The translations under genes and the position numbers were made by a program. Positions 40,653 through 49,569 of a stretch of DNA of 55,718 nucleotides are shown here, piece after piece. The notes under the pieces were generated by a model, which did not search any database, was not told the origin of the DNA, and was given only the letters and a program-made list of their open reading frames with translations. The stretch's first letter is position 1; each line of letters starts with the position of its first letter. The stretch comes from an uncultured Rhodospirillaceae bacterium. GTDB taxonomy: Bacteria; Pseudomonadota; Alphaproteobacteria; CAAGCB01; CAG-977. The DNA lies in NCBI GenBank assembly GCA_900550445.1, contig URSF01000014.1, positions 1 through 55,718 on the forward strand, read 5' to 3'.

Positions 40653-41329
40653 TCTGTCTGTCCTTTTTCCTTATACAGTCGGGATACGGCGGCCAGGCGT
40701 TCGATTGTTTTTTCTCCTTTATCCAATAACGCTTCCGGGTAAAAATGGCGCTGAAAAGCCGTTAGAGCCGATAATTCGTCGGCCGTATCGTAACCGATCG
40801 CGTCCAGCATTTCACCGACGGATTGACGCGGGACCGCGAAGGCGTCCGTCCATAATCCGATATGGTTTTCCGCCAGCGTTTTCCAGGGAAACAATTCGCC
40901 CGGGTCGGATTTGCGCGCCGGCGCGACGTCGCTGTGTCCCAAAATATTTCCCGCCGGAATGTGATGGCGCGTCATAATGTCCCTGCACAGATCAATAACG
41001 GATTGAATCTGTTCGGCCGTAAAAGGAACATAGCCGAATTCATGGCCGGGATTGACGATTTCAATGCCGATTGACCGGCTGTTGACGTCCGGAATGCCCC
41101 GCCATTGGGACAATCCGGCATGCCAGGCGCGGAATTCTTCTTCAACCAGATTATAAATGTCGCCGTTTTCAAAAATCAGATAGTGCGTGCTGACGGCCGC
41201 GGCGGGGTTGCACAGTCTGTCCAACGCTTCCTGTCCGGTTTTCATGCCGGTATAATGCAGCACGATCATATCAACCGGCGAATACCGCCCGTTAAAATTG
41301 GCTGAAGGATAAATGTGCGCCGCTTGCAT
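40649..41329 (-). CDS. AmpD/AmiD-like N-acetylmuramoyl-L-alanine amidase with peptidoglycan-binding domain
   Basis: A 226-residue zinc amidase (Amidase_2). Zinc ligands: His in IVLHYTGM, His in LGHSDVAPARKSDPG and Asp of the same motif. NSRSIGIEIVNPG is the family's core strand. The C-terminal 70 residues (VGEMLDAIGYDT, ALTAFQRHFYPE) resemble a PG_binding_1 domain, as in AmiD. No signal peptide is seen, so it may act in the cytoplasm on recycled muropeptides. I chose ATG 41329 (GGA 8 nt upstream) over the frame's start at 41359. First gene of an operon with two HAD phosphatases. Confidence 0.88.
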   Translation of the reverse strand: MQAAHIYPSANFNGRYSPVDMIVLHYTGMKTGQEALDRLCNPAAAVSTHYLIFENGDIYNLVEEEFRAWHAGLSQWRGIPDVNSRSIGIEIVNPGHEFGYVPFTAEQIQSVIDLCRDIMTRHHIPAGNILGHSDVAPARKSDPGELFPWKTLAENHIGLWTDAFAVPRQSVGEMLDAIGYDTADELSALTAFQRHFYPEALLDKGEKTIERLAAVSRLYKEKGQTE

Positions 41330-41405
41330 TGAAAAAGTCCTTTTGTTTCCGAAAGACAACGGTTATTTTAGAATTGTTTTTTACTTTTTTAAACAGGTAA
41401 TTATC

Positions 41406-41930
41406 ATGGATACGGAACAAAAAGAAATGCCGACGACGCCGTCGGAGTTGCTGGCTTATTTGGCGGAATTGGGCATTAAATATGAAAATACGCCTCACCC
41501 CGCCGTATTTACGGCCGAAGAGGGGGAAAAATACTGGAAAAATATTGCCGGCATGCATTGTAAAAACCTGTTTTGCACAGAACCGAACGGAAATTTATGG
41601 CTGATTGTCGCGCCGGCGTTAAAACGTGTGGACTTAAAGGCTCTGCCGGCTTTGATCGGATCTAAAAGATTGTCCTTTGCCAGTGAAGAACTGCTGTTTG
41701 AAACGCTGGGAGTCTTCGGCGGATCCGTTACGCCTTTTGCCGTTATAAACGATAAGGAAAACCGTGTCGGCGTCGTGTTGGACAAAGAAATGATGGCACA
41801 GAAAAAAATCAATTTCCATCCGCTGACCAATACGGCAACAACAACAATTACACCGAACGATCTGCTGCTGTTTATGCAATCGTGTGCTCATTCACCATTG
41901 ATTGTTCCCGTGTGCTGCAAAACAAATTAA
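41406..41930 (+). CDS. YbaK/ProX-type aminoacyl-tRNA deacylase
   Basis: A 174-residue single-domain protein of the YbaK/ProRS-INS family, which clears mischarged tRNA (commonly Ala- or Cys-tRNA-Pro). PSELLAYLAELGIKYENTPHPAVFTAEEG is the PrdX-like start (quoted in part), KNLFCTEPNGNLWLIV holds the conserved Lys, and GSVTPFAVIND the GxxxP loop. I start at ATG 41406 (AGG 8 nt upstream). It is divergent from the amidase. Confidence 0.85.
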   Translation: MDTEQKEMPTTPSELLAYLAELGIKYENTPHPAVFTAEEGEKYWKNIAGMHCKNLFCTEPNGNLWLIVAPALKRVDLKALPALIGSKRLSFASEELLFETLGVFGGSVTPFAVINDKENRVGVVLDKEMMAQKKINFHPLTNTATTTITPNDLLLFMQSCAHSPLIVPVCCKTN

Positions 41931-42015
41931 AGGAAATAATTCATTTATTTATGTTGACAAGTAATGATAAATATGTCTACGCTTATCGGGTCGGTATAAA
42001 ACTGATAGGGAGTTT

Positions 42016-42342
42016 ATGATGAAAAAATTTTATTTGTTTTTGATCGCCGCTTTGGCTTTATCCGTTTCCGCCTGCGGCGTCATTCCTAAGAATACTGCTG
42101 TTTTTGCACCGATCGCCGTTGATGCCGTTTCCCCGGGAACGGAATTTGCCAATCAGGGGGTTCGTCCGCTGAAACGCGGTGAAGCCACGCAGACGGGAAT
42201 TGTTTTGTTCGTTACCGGTGATGCTTCGATCGAAGCGGCCATGAAAAACGGCGGCATTACAAAAGTTCACCATGTTGATTATAAAACGACGACGGTTTTC
42301 TTCCTTTATACAAAACAGACAACCATTGTTTGGGGTGAATAA
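42016..42342 (+). CDS. TRL-like family lipoprotein
   Basis: A 108-residue lipoprotein. The signal peptide ends in the lipobox LSVSAC (Cys20). The mature part has the TRL-like pattern: GEATQTGIVLFVTGDASIEAAMKNGG, then ITKVHHVDY and a terminal TTIVWGE. This family is small, periplasmic or membrane-bound, of unknown function. TTGACA at 41954-41959 with a poor -10 precedes it, and a strong terminator follows, so it is monocistronic. Confidence 0.8.
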   Translation: MMKKFYLFLIAALALSVSACGVIPKNTAVFAPIAVDAVSPGTEFANQGVRPLKRGEATQTGIVLFVTGDASIEAAMKNGGITKVHHVDYKTTTVFFLYTKQTTIVWGE

Positions 42343-42360
42343 TTTTTATTGCTTTTTGGA

Positions 42361-42387
42361 AAAGGACGGGAATTCCCGTCCTTTTTT
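42361..42387 (+). terminator. Intrinsic terminator of the TRL-like gene
   Basis: AAAGGACGGG (42361-42370) pairs with CCCGTCCTTT (42375-42384), loop AATT, followed by Ts. The T-run ends within the -35 box of the next promoter. Confidence 0.88.
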
Positions 42388-42388
42388 G

Positions 42389-42417
42389 TTGACAAAAACT
42401 AAAAAATAACATATTGT
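42389..42417 (+). promoter_or_regulatory. Promoter before the terminase gene
   Basis: TTGACA (42389-42394), 17 bp, TATTGT (42412-42417), giving a start near 42424. It is followed directly by a terminator-like hairpin. Confidence 0.6.
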
Positions 42418-42435
42418 GATTATATTCTGTTTACA

Positions 42436-42467
42436 GCCTTCGGGGGTGTCCCGAGGGCCTTTTTTTT
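42436..42467 (+). terminator. Terminator-like hairpin directly before the terminase start
   Basis: GCCTTCGGG (42436-42444) pairs with CCCGAGGGC (42450-42458), 5-nt loop, then T8 running into the first ATG at 42468. It is about 12 nt after the inferred start of transcription, so most transcripts may end here as a tiny RNA unless relieved. Confidence 0.7.
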
Positions 42468-42482
42468 ATGCGGGAAAGAAAT

Positions 42483-43793
42483 ATGGTCAAGATCAAAATT
42501 CCTTATAAGTGGAAGCCCAGAAAATATCAGATGAATTTGTGGCATTATCTGGAAAACGGCGGAAAACGAGCCGTGGCGGTTTGGCACAGAAGAGCCGGCA
42601 AAGACAGTTTGTCTTTGAACTGGACGGCGGTTGCGGCAATGCAGCGTGTGGGCGTTTACTGGCATATGCTGCCTTTGCAGACACAAGCGCGTAAAGTCGT
42701 GTGGGACGCAATCGACAAACAGGGGCGGCGCGTGATTGATCAGGTGTTTCCGACAGCATTGCGTAAATCGGTTAATTCTCAGGAAATGAAAATCGAGCTT
42801 TTAAACGGATCAATCTGGCAATGTGTCGGATCGGACAATTACAATTCTTTGGTCGGCGCCAATCCGGTCGGTGTTGTTTTTTCCGAATATTCGATTGCCG
42901 ATCCGGCCGCATGGGATTTTATTCGTCCGATCCTGGCGGAAAATGACGGCTGGGCGCTGTTTATTTATACGCCACGCGGGCGTAATCACGGATTAAAGCT
43001 GTTCGAAACGGCAACAAACGCGCCGGAATGGTTCGTTGAAAAGCTGGGCGTTTCGGAAACAAAGGCTATTCCTTTGTCCGCCGTCGAAGCCGAACGCCGA
43101 GCGGGTATGGAAGACAGCATTATCCAACAGGAATTTTACTGTTCTTTTGATGCGGCGCTGAAAGGCAGCTATTACGGCATGCTGCTGAACGATTTGGAAA
43201 ACGGCGGACGAATCTGTTCCGTGCCGCATGATCCGGCTTTACCCGTAACGACGGCATGGGACTTAGGGGTCGGGGACAGCACGGCTATCTGGTTTTATCA
43301 GATCAGCGGGGCGGAGGTGCTGATTGTCGATTATTACGAAGCCAGCGGCGTCGGGCTGGATCATTATGTCAAAGTATTAAAGGATAAGCCGTACGTTTAT
43401 ACAAACAACAATATTTTTCCGCATGATATTTGCGTACATGAACTGTCCAGCGGAAAAAGTCGTTTGGATATTCTGGCGGGGCTGGGAGTGCGCGGCCGTG
43501 TTCTGCCGCGTTCAAGCGTGGAAAGCGGTATCGCCGCGGTCCGCCTGCTGCTGCCCAGATGCCGGTTTGACAAGGAAAAGTGCGCCAAAGGGCTGGAGGC
43601 GCTGCGTCAGTATCAGCGCGCCTGGGACGACGTGCGCAAAGATTTTCAACCCAAGCCTTTGCATGACTGGACCAGCCATGCCGCGGACGCTTTCAGATAT
43701 TTGGCTTTGGGAATAAAAGAAAACAAAAAAATAACGGACAGGCCGTATGCCGGCGCCGTCCGCGATTATAAAGACTATGATCCGCTGGCCTAA
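42483..43793 (+). CDS. Phage-type terminase large subunit (orphan)
   Basis: A 436-residue DNA-packaging ATPase-nuclease. The ATPase has Walker A in VWHRRAGKDSLSL and Walker B VGVVFSEYS with the catalytic Glu; the coupling-type YTPRGRNHG follows. The RNase H-like nuclease has TTAWDLGVGDSTAIW and the closing SHAADAFRYLALG with conserved Asp residues. All motifs are intact. No capsid, portal or tail genes adjoin, so it is an orphan prophage or gene-transfer-agent component. ATG 42483 has GGGAAAG upstream; ATG 42468 is alternative. Its stop overlaps the convergent efflux gene by 4 bp. Confidence 0.88.
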   Translation: MVKIKIPYKWKPRKYQMNLWHYLENGGKRAVAVWHRRAGKDSLSLNWTAVAAMQRVGVYWHMLPLQTQARKVVWDAIDKQGRRVIDQVFPTALRKSVNSQEMKIELLNGSIWQCVGSDNYNSLVGANPVGVVFSEYSIADPAAWDFIRPILAENDGWALFIYTPRGRNHGLKLFETATNAPEWFVEKLGVSETKAIPLSAVEAERRAGMEDSIIQQEFYCSFDAALKGSYYGMLLNDLENGGRICSVPHDPALPVTTAWDLGVGDSTAIWFYQISGAEVLIVDYYEASGVGLDHYVKVLKDKPYVYTNNNIFPHDICVHELSSGKSRLDILAGLGVRGRVLPRSSVESGIAAVRLLLPRCRFDKEKCAKGLEALRQYQRAWDDVRKDFQPKPLHDWTSHAADAFRYLALGIKENKKITDRPYAGAVRDYKDYDPLA

Positions 43794-45178
43794 TATCCCA
43801 GCGCTTTGTAAAAGCTGACGACAGCCTGATAAACGGCGCCGTTTCCCTGCGCCAGATTTGTCTGGGCCGTCAGCAGGTTTTGAAATATGCTTAACGTTTC
43901 GCTCAAAGAAATCAGGCCGGAGTCATATTGCGCCAGCGTCAGCGCCGAAATATCGCGCATTTTTTCCAAAGCGTTTCTTGTCGTTTGGTTTTTGGCAACC
44001 TGTTCGGAAACGGAAATCATGGCGTTTTTAATTTCCGCAACGGCGTTTAACACCGCGTTCTGATAAACCAGAGCCGCCTGCCGGGTCGCAGATTTTTCCA
44101 TTTTTACCTGATTAAGCAGCGCTCCCCAATGAATCAAAGGCAGCGTTATGCCGGGTGTCAAAGTAAAAGTCCGGCTTTTATGATTGGGGAGTTTGGGCAG
44201 GTGGTCTGCCTGAAATCCGAACAGCCCGCTGAATGAAACGTTTGGGAATAATTCCGCCGTCGCTTTGCCGATCAGAGCGTTCTGCGCGATCAGATTTTGT
44301 TCGGCCTGACGCACGTCGGGACGGTTTCGCACGGTTTGCGCCGGAATCAGATACAAAGCGGACAAGTCGTATCTGAAGGAATCTCTGATTATGTTTTCGG
44401 AAGATTCTTCTAACAGCGTATTCAACTGTTCGGGCAGTTTTCCGGTCAGCAAAGTCAGGTTGTTTTTATAAGCGCCCAAAGCTGTTTTTAAATCCGGAAT
44501 TTGTGATTTTATCGTTTCTTCGCTGTATTGGATATGGCGCAGATCAGATTGACTGATCAGTCCGGAATCTGCTTTGTCCGTCGACAGCATGACAATTTTT
44601 TGCTGCAAAGACAGCGTTCTGTTTAACAGGCGCAGCTGTTCCTGCGCCAGACGCAGGCTGATATAATTATTGATGACTTCCGCTTTTAACGTGATGCGGA
44701 CGTTGTCCAGGCCGGCGGCGGCGGATTCGGCCAGAGCGCGGGCGTTTTCCGTTGCCCGGCGGCCGGCTCCCCAAATGTCGAGTTCCCAGGCAACGTCCAG
44801 TCCGGCCTGATAATAGCTTTCTTTGAAAGCGGAAGACGTATTTTTCGACGGCTTTAATTTTGTGTATTCGCCGGCCAGATCAACGGTCGGGTAATACCGA
44901 ACCCCTTGTATTTCCAGATTTAAGCGGGCCTGACGCAGTTTTTCGACGGCGCTTTTGACGGTCGGACTGTCCGCCAAAGCCATTTGAATCAATTCGTTTA
45001 ACTGTTCGTCGCCGAACGCTTTGTGCCAATCGGCGTCAATGCCGGCGTCATTGTCGGGCGTGACGGATAAAGCCGCGTCGATTTGTTTGTCCGATACGGC
45101 GTCCGGCCGCTTGTAGTCGGGGCCGAGCGTACAGCCGAAAAGGGTACAGCTTATTAATAAAAGCGCTTTTTTATTCAT
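43790..45178 (-). CDS. RND efflux outer-membrane lipoprotein (NodT family)
   Basis: A 462-residue TolC-fold channel. The signal peptide ends in a lipobox (LFGC, Cys16) and TLGPDYKRP is the canonical NodT start. Two OEP repeats follow: about 60-250 and 265-460, with NNYISLRLAQEQLRLL and AVVSFYKALGY at the end. It carries drugs out through the outer membrane. I start at ATG 45178; the longer frame lies inside the RND gene. It overlaps the RND stop by 8 bp. Confidence 0.92.
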   Translation of the reverse strand: MNKKALLLISCTLFGCTLGPDYKRPDAVSDKQIDAALSVTPDNDAGIDADWHKAFGDEQLNELIQMALADSPTVKSAVEKLRQARLNLEIQGVRYYPTVDLAGEYTKLKPSKNTSSAFKESYYQAGLDVAWELDIWGAGRRATENARALAESAAAGLDNVRITLKAEVINNYISLRLAQEQLRLLNRTLSLQQKIVMLSTDKADSGLISQSDLRHIQYSEETIKSQIPDLKTALGAYKNNLTLLTGKLPEQLNTLLEESSENIIRDSFRYDLSALYLIPAQTVRNRPDVRQAEQNLIAQNALIGKATAELFPNVSFSGLFGFQADHLPKLPNHKSRTFTLTPGITLPLIHWGALLNQVKMEKSATRQAALVYQNAVLNAVAEIKNAMISVSEQVAKNQTTRNALEKMRDISALTLAQYDSGLISLSETLSIFQNLLTAQTNLAQGNGAVYQAVVSFYKALGY

Positions 45179-48100
45179 GGCAGCCTCCGTCGGAAAATTT
45201 TTCCTTGATCGTTTCAAACAAAGCAAACAAAGACGGAATAAAGAATATGCCGACGAACGTCGCGGCAATCATGCCGTAAAACACGCTGGTGCCGATGGCG
45301 ATCTGGCTGGCGGCGCCGGCGCCTTTGGCAATGATCATCGGGAAAACCCCAAGAATAAACGTCAGAGCCGTCATTAAAACGGCACGGAAACGTTCGGCGG
45401 CGCCTTTTTGCGACGCTTCCAGAATACTGGCGCCTTTATCCCGGTAATCTTTGGTAAATTCAACGATCAGAATAGCGTTCTTCGCCGCCAGGCCGATCAG
45501 CATAACCAGTCCCAGCTGGGCGTAAATGCTTAACGGCTGTCCCGTCAGGTATAATCCGGCCAAAGCGCCCAGAACCGCAAAAACGGTTGAAAACATGACG
45601 GAAAAAGCCAATAGCCAGCTTTCATACAGCGCGACTAAAAACAGATAGCAGAAAACCAGCGCCAGCATGATCAGAAAAACGGCCAATCCGGCGGCTTCGA
45701 CTTCCTGTAAACTCAATCCTGTCCAGGCAATGCCGAAACCTTTAGGCAGGACGGTTTTCGCCGCCTGTTCCACCGCGGAAATGGCGCTACCCGTACTGAC
45801 GCCTTCTGCCGCCTGCGCGATAATCGAAGCTTCGGTGTACTGGTTGTAACGGTAAATAATTTTCGGCGCCGTTACGGTGCGGACGGTCGCAAAGCTTTTG
45901 ATTTGGATCAGGTTGCCCGTCGTGGATTTGACATACATGTTTTCAACGTCTTTTAAGCTTTTGCGGTAAGGCGCGTCGGCCTGTAAAATGACGCGGTTGA
46001 TCTGGCCGTTTAACGTGATGTTGTTGATGTATGTCGATCCCAGCGTGCTTTGCAGCGTGGAAAATAAAGTGCCGACGGGAATATGGAACGATTCGAGCTT
46101 TGTCCTGTCAATGTCCAGATACAGGCTGGGGGCGTTTACCGTAAAGGTACTGAAAGCGTAAGCCAGTTCCGGCGATTGATTTAGATGCGTTAAAAATGCT
46201 CCCATGGTCTGATACAGTTCCTGTGGCGTTTTGGACATGTCCGTTGCCAACAGTTCTAATGACAAGCCGCTGCTTTTCCCGACGCCGGGAATGGAAGGCA
46301 GAGCAAAAAAGTCGGTCTGCGCTTCACCGTCGTCGGCAAATTCTTCGCTTAAGCGTGCTGTCAGGGCTTCAATGGATAAATCTTTTGCCGTGCGTTTTGA
46401 CCAGTCTTCCAGTCCGACGACGCCCAGAGCAATATTTTCCCCCGCCGCGCTGAGCATGCTGTATCCCGCAACGCCGATGAAAAACTTAACGCCTTTTGTT
46501 TTCAGAATTTTTTGACTGGCTCTGCTTAGAAATTCTTCGGTGACTTTGATCGGCGTCGTGCTGGGCAGCTGAAAGTTCGCCAGGATCAGTCCCTGATCTT
46601 CTTCCGGCAGGAAAGACGTCGGCGTTTTGTCAAATCCTGCGCCGGCCGCGGCCAAAGCGCATAAAACGATAATCGTCGTTACAATCAGTCCTTTGGACAG
46701 CCAGCCGACGGCGGCGGTGTATTTTTCTTTGCAAAAATCAATAATGTCGTTAAACAGCCTGAAAAAACCGCGCGGTTCTTTATTCTTTTCGTTTTTTAAA
46801 AAGACGGCGCACAGGGCGGGGCTGAGCGTTAAAGCGTTAAAGGCGGAAAAGACAACTGCGGTCGCGATCGTAACGGCAAACTGCTGATAAATTTTTCCGG
46901 TAATGCCGGCCATTAATCCGACGGGAATAAAAATGGCCAGCAAAACGAAAGTCGTCGCGACAATCGCGCTGCCGATCTGCTGCATCGCTTTGACGGACGC
47001 GGAATACGAATCCATTTTTTCATAAGCCATAAGGTATTCGACGCGTTCCACGACGATAATCGCATCGTCAACGACCAGCCCGATCGCCAGAATCATGGCA
47101 AACAAAGTTAAAATATTGATATCGAATCCCAGCAGATAAATAACGGCGAAGGTGGCAATCAATGAAACGGGAATCGTAATCAAGGGAATCAGCGTCGTTT
47201 TTATGCGTTGCAGAAAAACAAACGTGACCAGAACGACCAGAGAAAACGTAATCGTCAGCGTTTCGATAATACTTTGAATTGACGCTTTGACGAACTTGGT
47301 GGAATCGTAGGCGATTTCAAATTCCATGTCTTCGGGAAAGCTTTCTTTTAACGAAGCGATTTCTTTTTCAACGTTTTTCATAATATCCAAGGAATTTGAA
47401 TTCGGCGTCTGGCTGAGCATCATGACAATGGCGGGCGAATTATCGAAAGCGGCGCTCATCGTATAGGTTTCCGCGCCCAGTTCGACTCTGGCGACGTCTT
47501 TTAATCGCACGATGCCGCCGTTCGCAGAAGTCGTGATGATAATGTCTTCAAAATCTTTAACGGAATCCAATAATCCTTTGGCGGTCAAAGACAGCATGAC
47601 CGTCGCGCCGTCAGGCGTCGGGGCGGACGCGATTTCGCCGATAGAGGCCTGCGAGTTCTGCGACTGCACGGCTGAAACGATATCGTTGTTCGTCAGCCCC
47701 AAAGCGGCGGTTTTTTCCGTATTGACCCATAAACGCATGCTGTATTGCGGCGAATAAATCGTCACGTCGCCGATCCCCTGAATTCTGGCCAGAGGATTTT
47801 GAATGTTTTCATAGGCAAAGTTGCTTAAAAACAAATCGGAATAAGTACGTTTCGGCGAACGCAGCACCAGCATGGCCAGAATGTTTGACGACTGGGTTTT
47901 AATCGAAATGCCTTCTTCGTTAACGATGTCGGGCAGCTGAGAGGTGACCTGCTGAATTCTGTTTTCGACCTTAACCTGCGCAATATCGGGATCCGTTCCG
48001 ATGTTGAACGTGATCGTCAGCGTATATTGTCCCGTATCCGTCGCCGTAGAAGACATATACAGCATGTCTTCCACCCCGTTGATCTGGTTTTCGATCGGCA

Positions 48101-48290
48101 CGGCGACCGTATCAACCAAAACCTGCGCGTTTGCGCCGGGATAGTTTGTTTGAACGACGATCTGCGGGGGTGTGATCTGCGGGTATTGCGACACGGGCAA
48201 AACGGCAATGGCCAGCAGCCCCAGCAAAATCATGACGATGGAAACAACGCCTGCGAAACGGGGACGTTTGATAAAAAATGACGAAAACAT
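45171..48290 (-). CDS. RND-family efflux pump, inner-membrane subunit
   Basis: A 1039-residue HAE1-type proton-driven exporter (AcrB/MexB-like) with two sets of six helices and two large periplasmic loops. ILAIGLVVDDAIIVVERVE holds the paired Asp of TM4 that move protons. AVLPVSQYPQITPPQIVV is the family's N-terminal loop. Full length, intact. Middle gene of the efflux operon: 6 bp after the adaptor gene. Confidence 0.95.
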   Translation of the reverse strand: MFSSFFIKRPRFAGVVSIVMILLGLLAIAVLPVSQYPQITPPQIVVQTNYPGANAQVLVDTVAVPIENQINGVEDMLYMSSTATDTGQYTLTITFNIGTDPDIAQVKVENRIQQVTSQLPDIVNEEGISIKTQSSNILAMLVLRSPKRTYSDLFLSNFAYENIQNPLARIQGIGDVTIYSPQYSMRLWVNTEKTAALGLTNNDIVSAVQSQNSQASIGEIASAPTPDGATVMLSLTAKGLLDSVKDFEDIIITTSANGGIVRLKDVARVELGAETYTMSAAFDNSPAIVMMLSQTPNSNSLDIMKNVEKEIASLKESFPEDMEFEIAYDSTKFVKASIQSIIETLTITFSLVVLVTFVFLQRIKTTLIPLITIPVSLIATFAVIYLLGFDINILTLFAMILAIGLVVDDAIIVVERVEYLMAYEKMDSYSASVKAMQQIGSAIVATTFVLLAIFIPVGLMAGITGKIYQQFAVTIATAVVFSAFNALTLSPALCAVFLKNEKNKEPRGFFRLFNDIIDFCKEKYTAAVGWLSKGLIVTTIIVLCALAAAGAGFDKTPTSFLPEEDQGLILANFQLPSTTPIKVTEEFLSRASQKILKTKGVKFFIGVAGYSMLSAAGENIALGVVGLEDWSKRTAKDLSIEALTARLSEEFADDGEAQTDFFALPSIPGVGKSSGLSLELLATDMSKTPQELYQTMGAFLTHLNQSPELAYAFSTFTVNAPSLYLDIDRTKLESFHIPVGTLFSTLQSTLGSTYINNITLNGQINRVILQADAPYRKSLKDVENMYVKSTTGNLIQIKSFATVRTVTAPKIIYRYNQYTEASIIAQAAEGVSTGSAISAVEQAAKTVLPKGFGIAWTGLSLQEVEAAGLAVFLIMLALVFCYLFLVALYESWLLAFSVMFSTVFAVLGALAGLYLTGQPLSIYAQLGLVMLIGLAAKNAILIVEFTKDYRDKGASILEASQKGAAERFRAVLMTALTFILGVFPMIIAKGAGAASQIAIGTSVFYGMIAATFVGIFFIPSLFALFETIKEKFSDGGCHE

Positions 48291-48296
48291 GACCGC

Positions 48297-49466
48297 TTAT
48301 CCTCCGTTTTCGGAAACGATGTTTAATCTGAAAGGCTGATTTTCTTTTAATACCGGCGCTTTTCCTTTCACCAGATATTCCTGCGGGCCGAATATGTTTT
48401 TAACAAGATAATCAGAATTCAGCGTATCCAGAATTTCGATTTTGCGGCGGCGGATTCCCTGCTTGTCCGCTACGGTGACAAAGCTGCCTTCCGCCGTCAG
48501 TTCAACATGATTTTGCGCGATCAGAACAATGTCTTTCAGCTCTTTTTCCAGATAGACGGTAACATAAGCGTTCGACAACAACATGTTGTCTTTGTTTTCA
48601 AAATTGACATAAACGGCGACGGAATTGGTCGGACGGTTTAAGGCGTTGTCCGCATACTGATAAACGCCTTGAGCCGGATAAATTTCTCCGTTGGCCAGTT
48701 GCAGTTTGATCTTTTCGCCGGCCAGCAGGTCGGACAGGCCGTTTTCGGAAATATTCTGAATGTAATCTTTGTCCGTAATCGAAAAAACAACCTGAATGGG
48801 CGAAGTCTGAATCACCGTCATTAAAGGCGTTCCCGCCGGCGAAACATAATCGCCTTTTGTCGGTTCGACAGTGCCGATCAGTCCTGAAATCGGGGCGCGA
48901 ATAACGGTATAGTCATAATTGACTTTGGCCGCGGCCAGCTGTGCCTGCGCCTGGGCTAAAGCCGCTTTGGCCGACAGGTATTCGGCCTGCGCTTTGTCGC
49001 GGTCGGCCTGTGCGACGGCTTTGCTGCCCGCGGCTTGAATCCGCCGGTAATAAGTTTCCGCGTTTTCCAAAGCGGCTTCGGCCTGCATGACGCCCGCGCG
49101 CGCCAGATCCAGCTGCGCTTTGTATTCGCCTTGTTCCAAAATCATCAACAGCTGGCCTTCACGAACGAACTGACCGCTCTGCACAAATATTTTTTCAACA
49201 AAACCGCTGATAAACGGCAGAACGTCAACCGAGTGAACCGGCGTGACATAACCGATATATTTTTTGCTTAACGTAACAGACTGCGGCGTAAAAGGCGCAA
49301 CGCTGACAGAAACGGCCACCTGCTGTTGCGGCGCGGCCGGTTCCGAATCGATTCGCCGCCGTTTCAGGGAAATAATTTCAAAGCTGAGAAAAACAACTAA
49401 AACAATCAGAATAACCAAGACGGCATAATGCGCCGCAAATGATTTTTTTTCAGTTTCGTTTGCCAT
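48297..49466 (-). CDS. RND efflux periplasmic adaptor (MFP) subunit
   Basis: A 389-residue membrane-fusion protein: one N-terminal helix (about 14-30), a barrel-sandwich (GFVEKIFVQSGQFVREGQLL and VIRAPISGLIG), an Ala/Gln-rich coiled-coil hairpin (about 125-185), and beta-barrel domains. It bridges the RND pump to the outer-membrane channel. First gene of the operon; about 100 bp upstream is available for a promoter, with no regulator adjacent. Confidence 0.93.
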   Translation of the reverse strand: MANETEKKSFAAHYAVLVILIVLVVFLSFEIISLKRRRIDSEPAAPQQQVAVSVSVAPFTPQSVTLSKKYIGYVTPVHSVDVLPFISGFVEKIFVQSGQFVREGQLLMILEQGEYKAQLDLARAGVMQAEAALENAETYYRRIQAAGSKAVAQADRDKAQAEYLSAKAALAQAQAQLAAAKVNYDYTVIRAPISGLIGTVEPTKGDYVSPAGTPLMTVIQTSPIQVVFSITDKDYIQNISENGLSDLLAGEKIKLQLANGEIYPAQGVYQYADNALNRPTNSVAVYVNFENKDNMLLSNAYVTVYLEKELKDIVLIAQNHVELTAEGSFVTVADKQGIRRRKIEILDTLNSDYLVKNIFGPQEYLVKGKAPVLKENQPFRLNIVSENGG

Positions 49467-49569
49467 GTCGTAATCCTGTTTTCAGTCAAAATAAACAGAA
49501 TCACAATGCGTTTGACGTGTGAAAAAAGTAAGCTGGGTTTTGTGTTATAGCTTTAGGTAAAGCGAAAAA

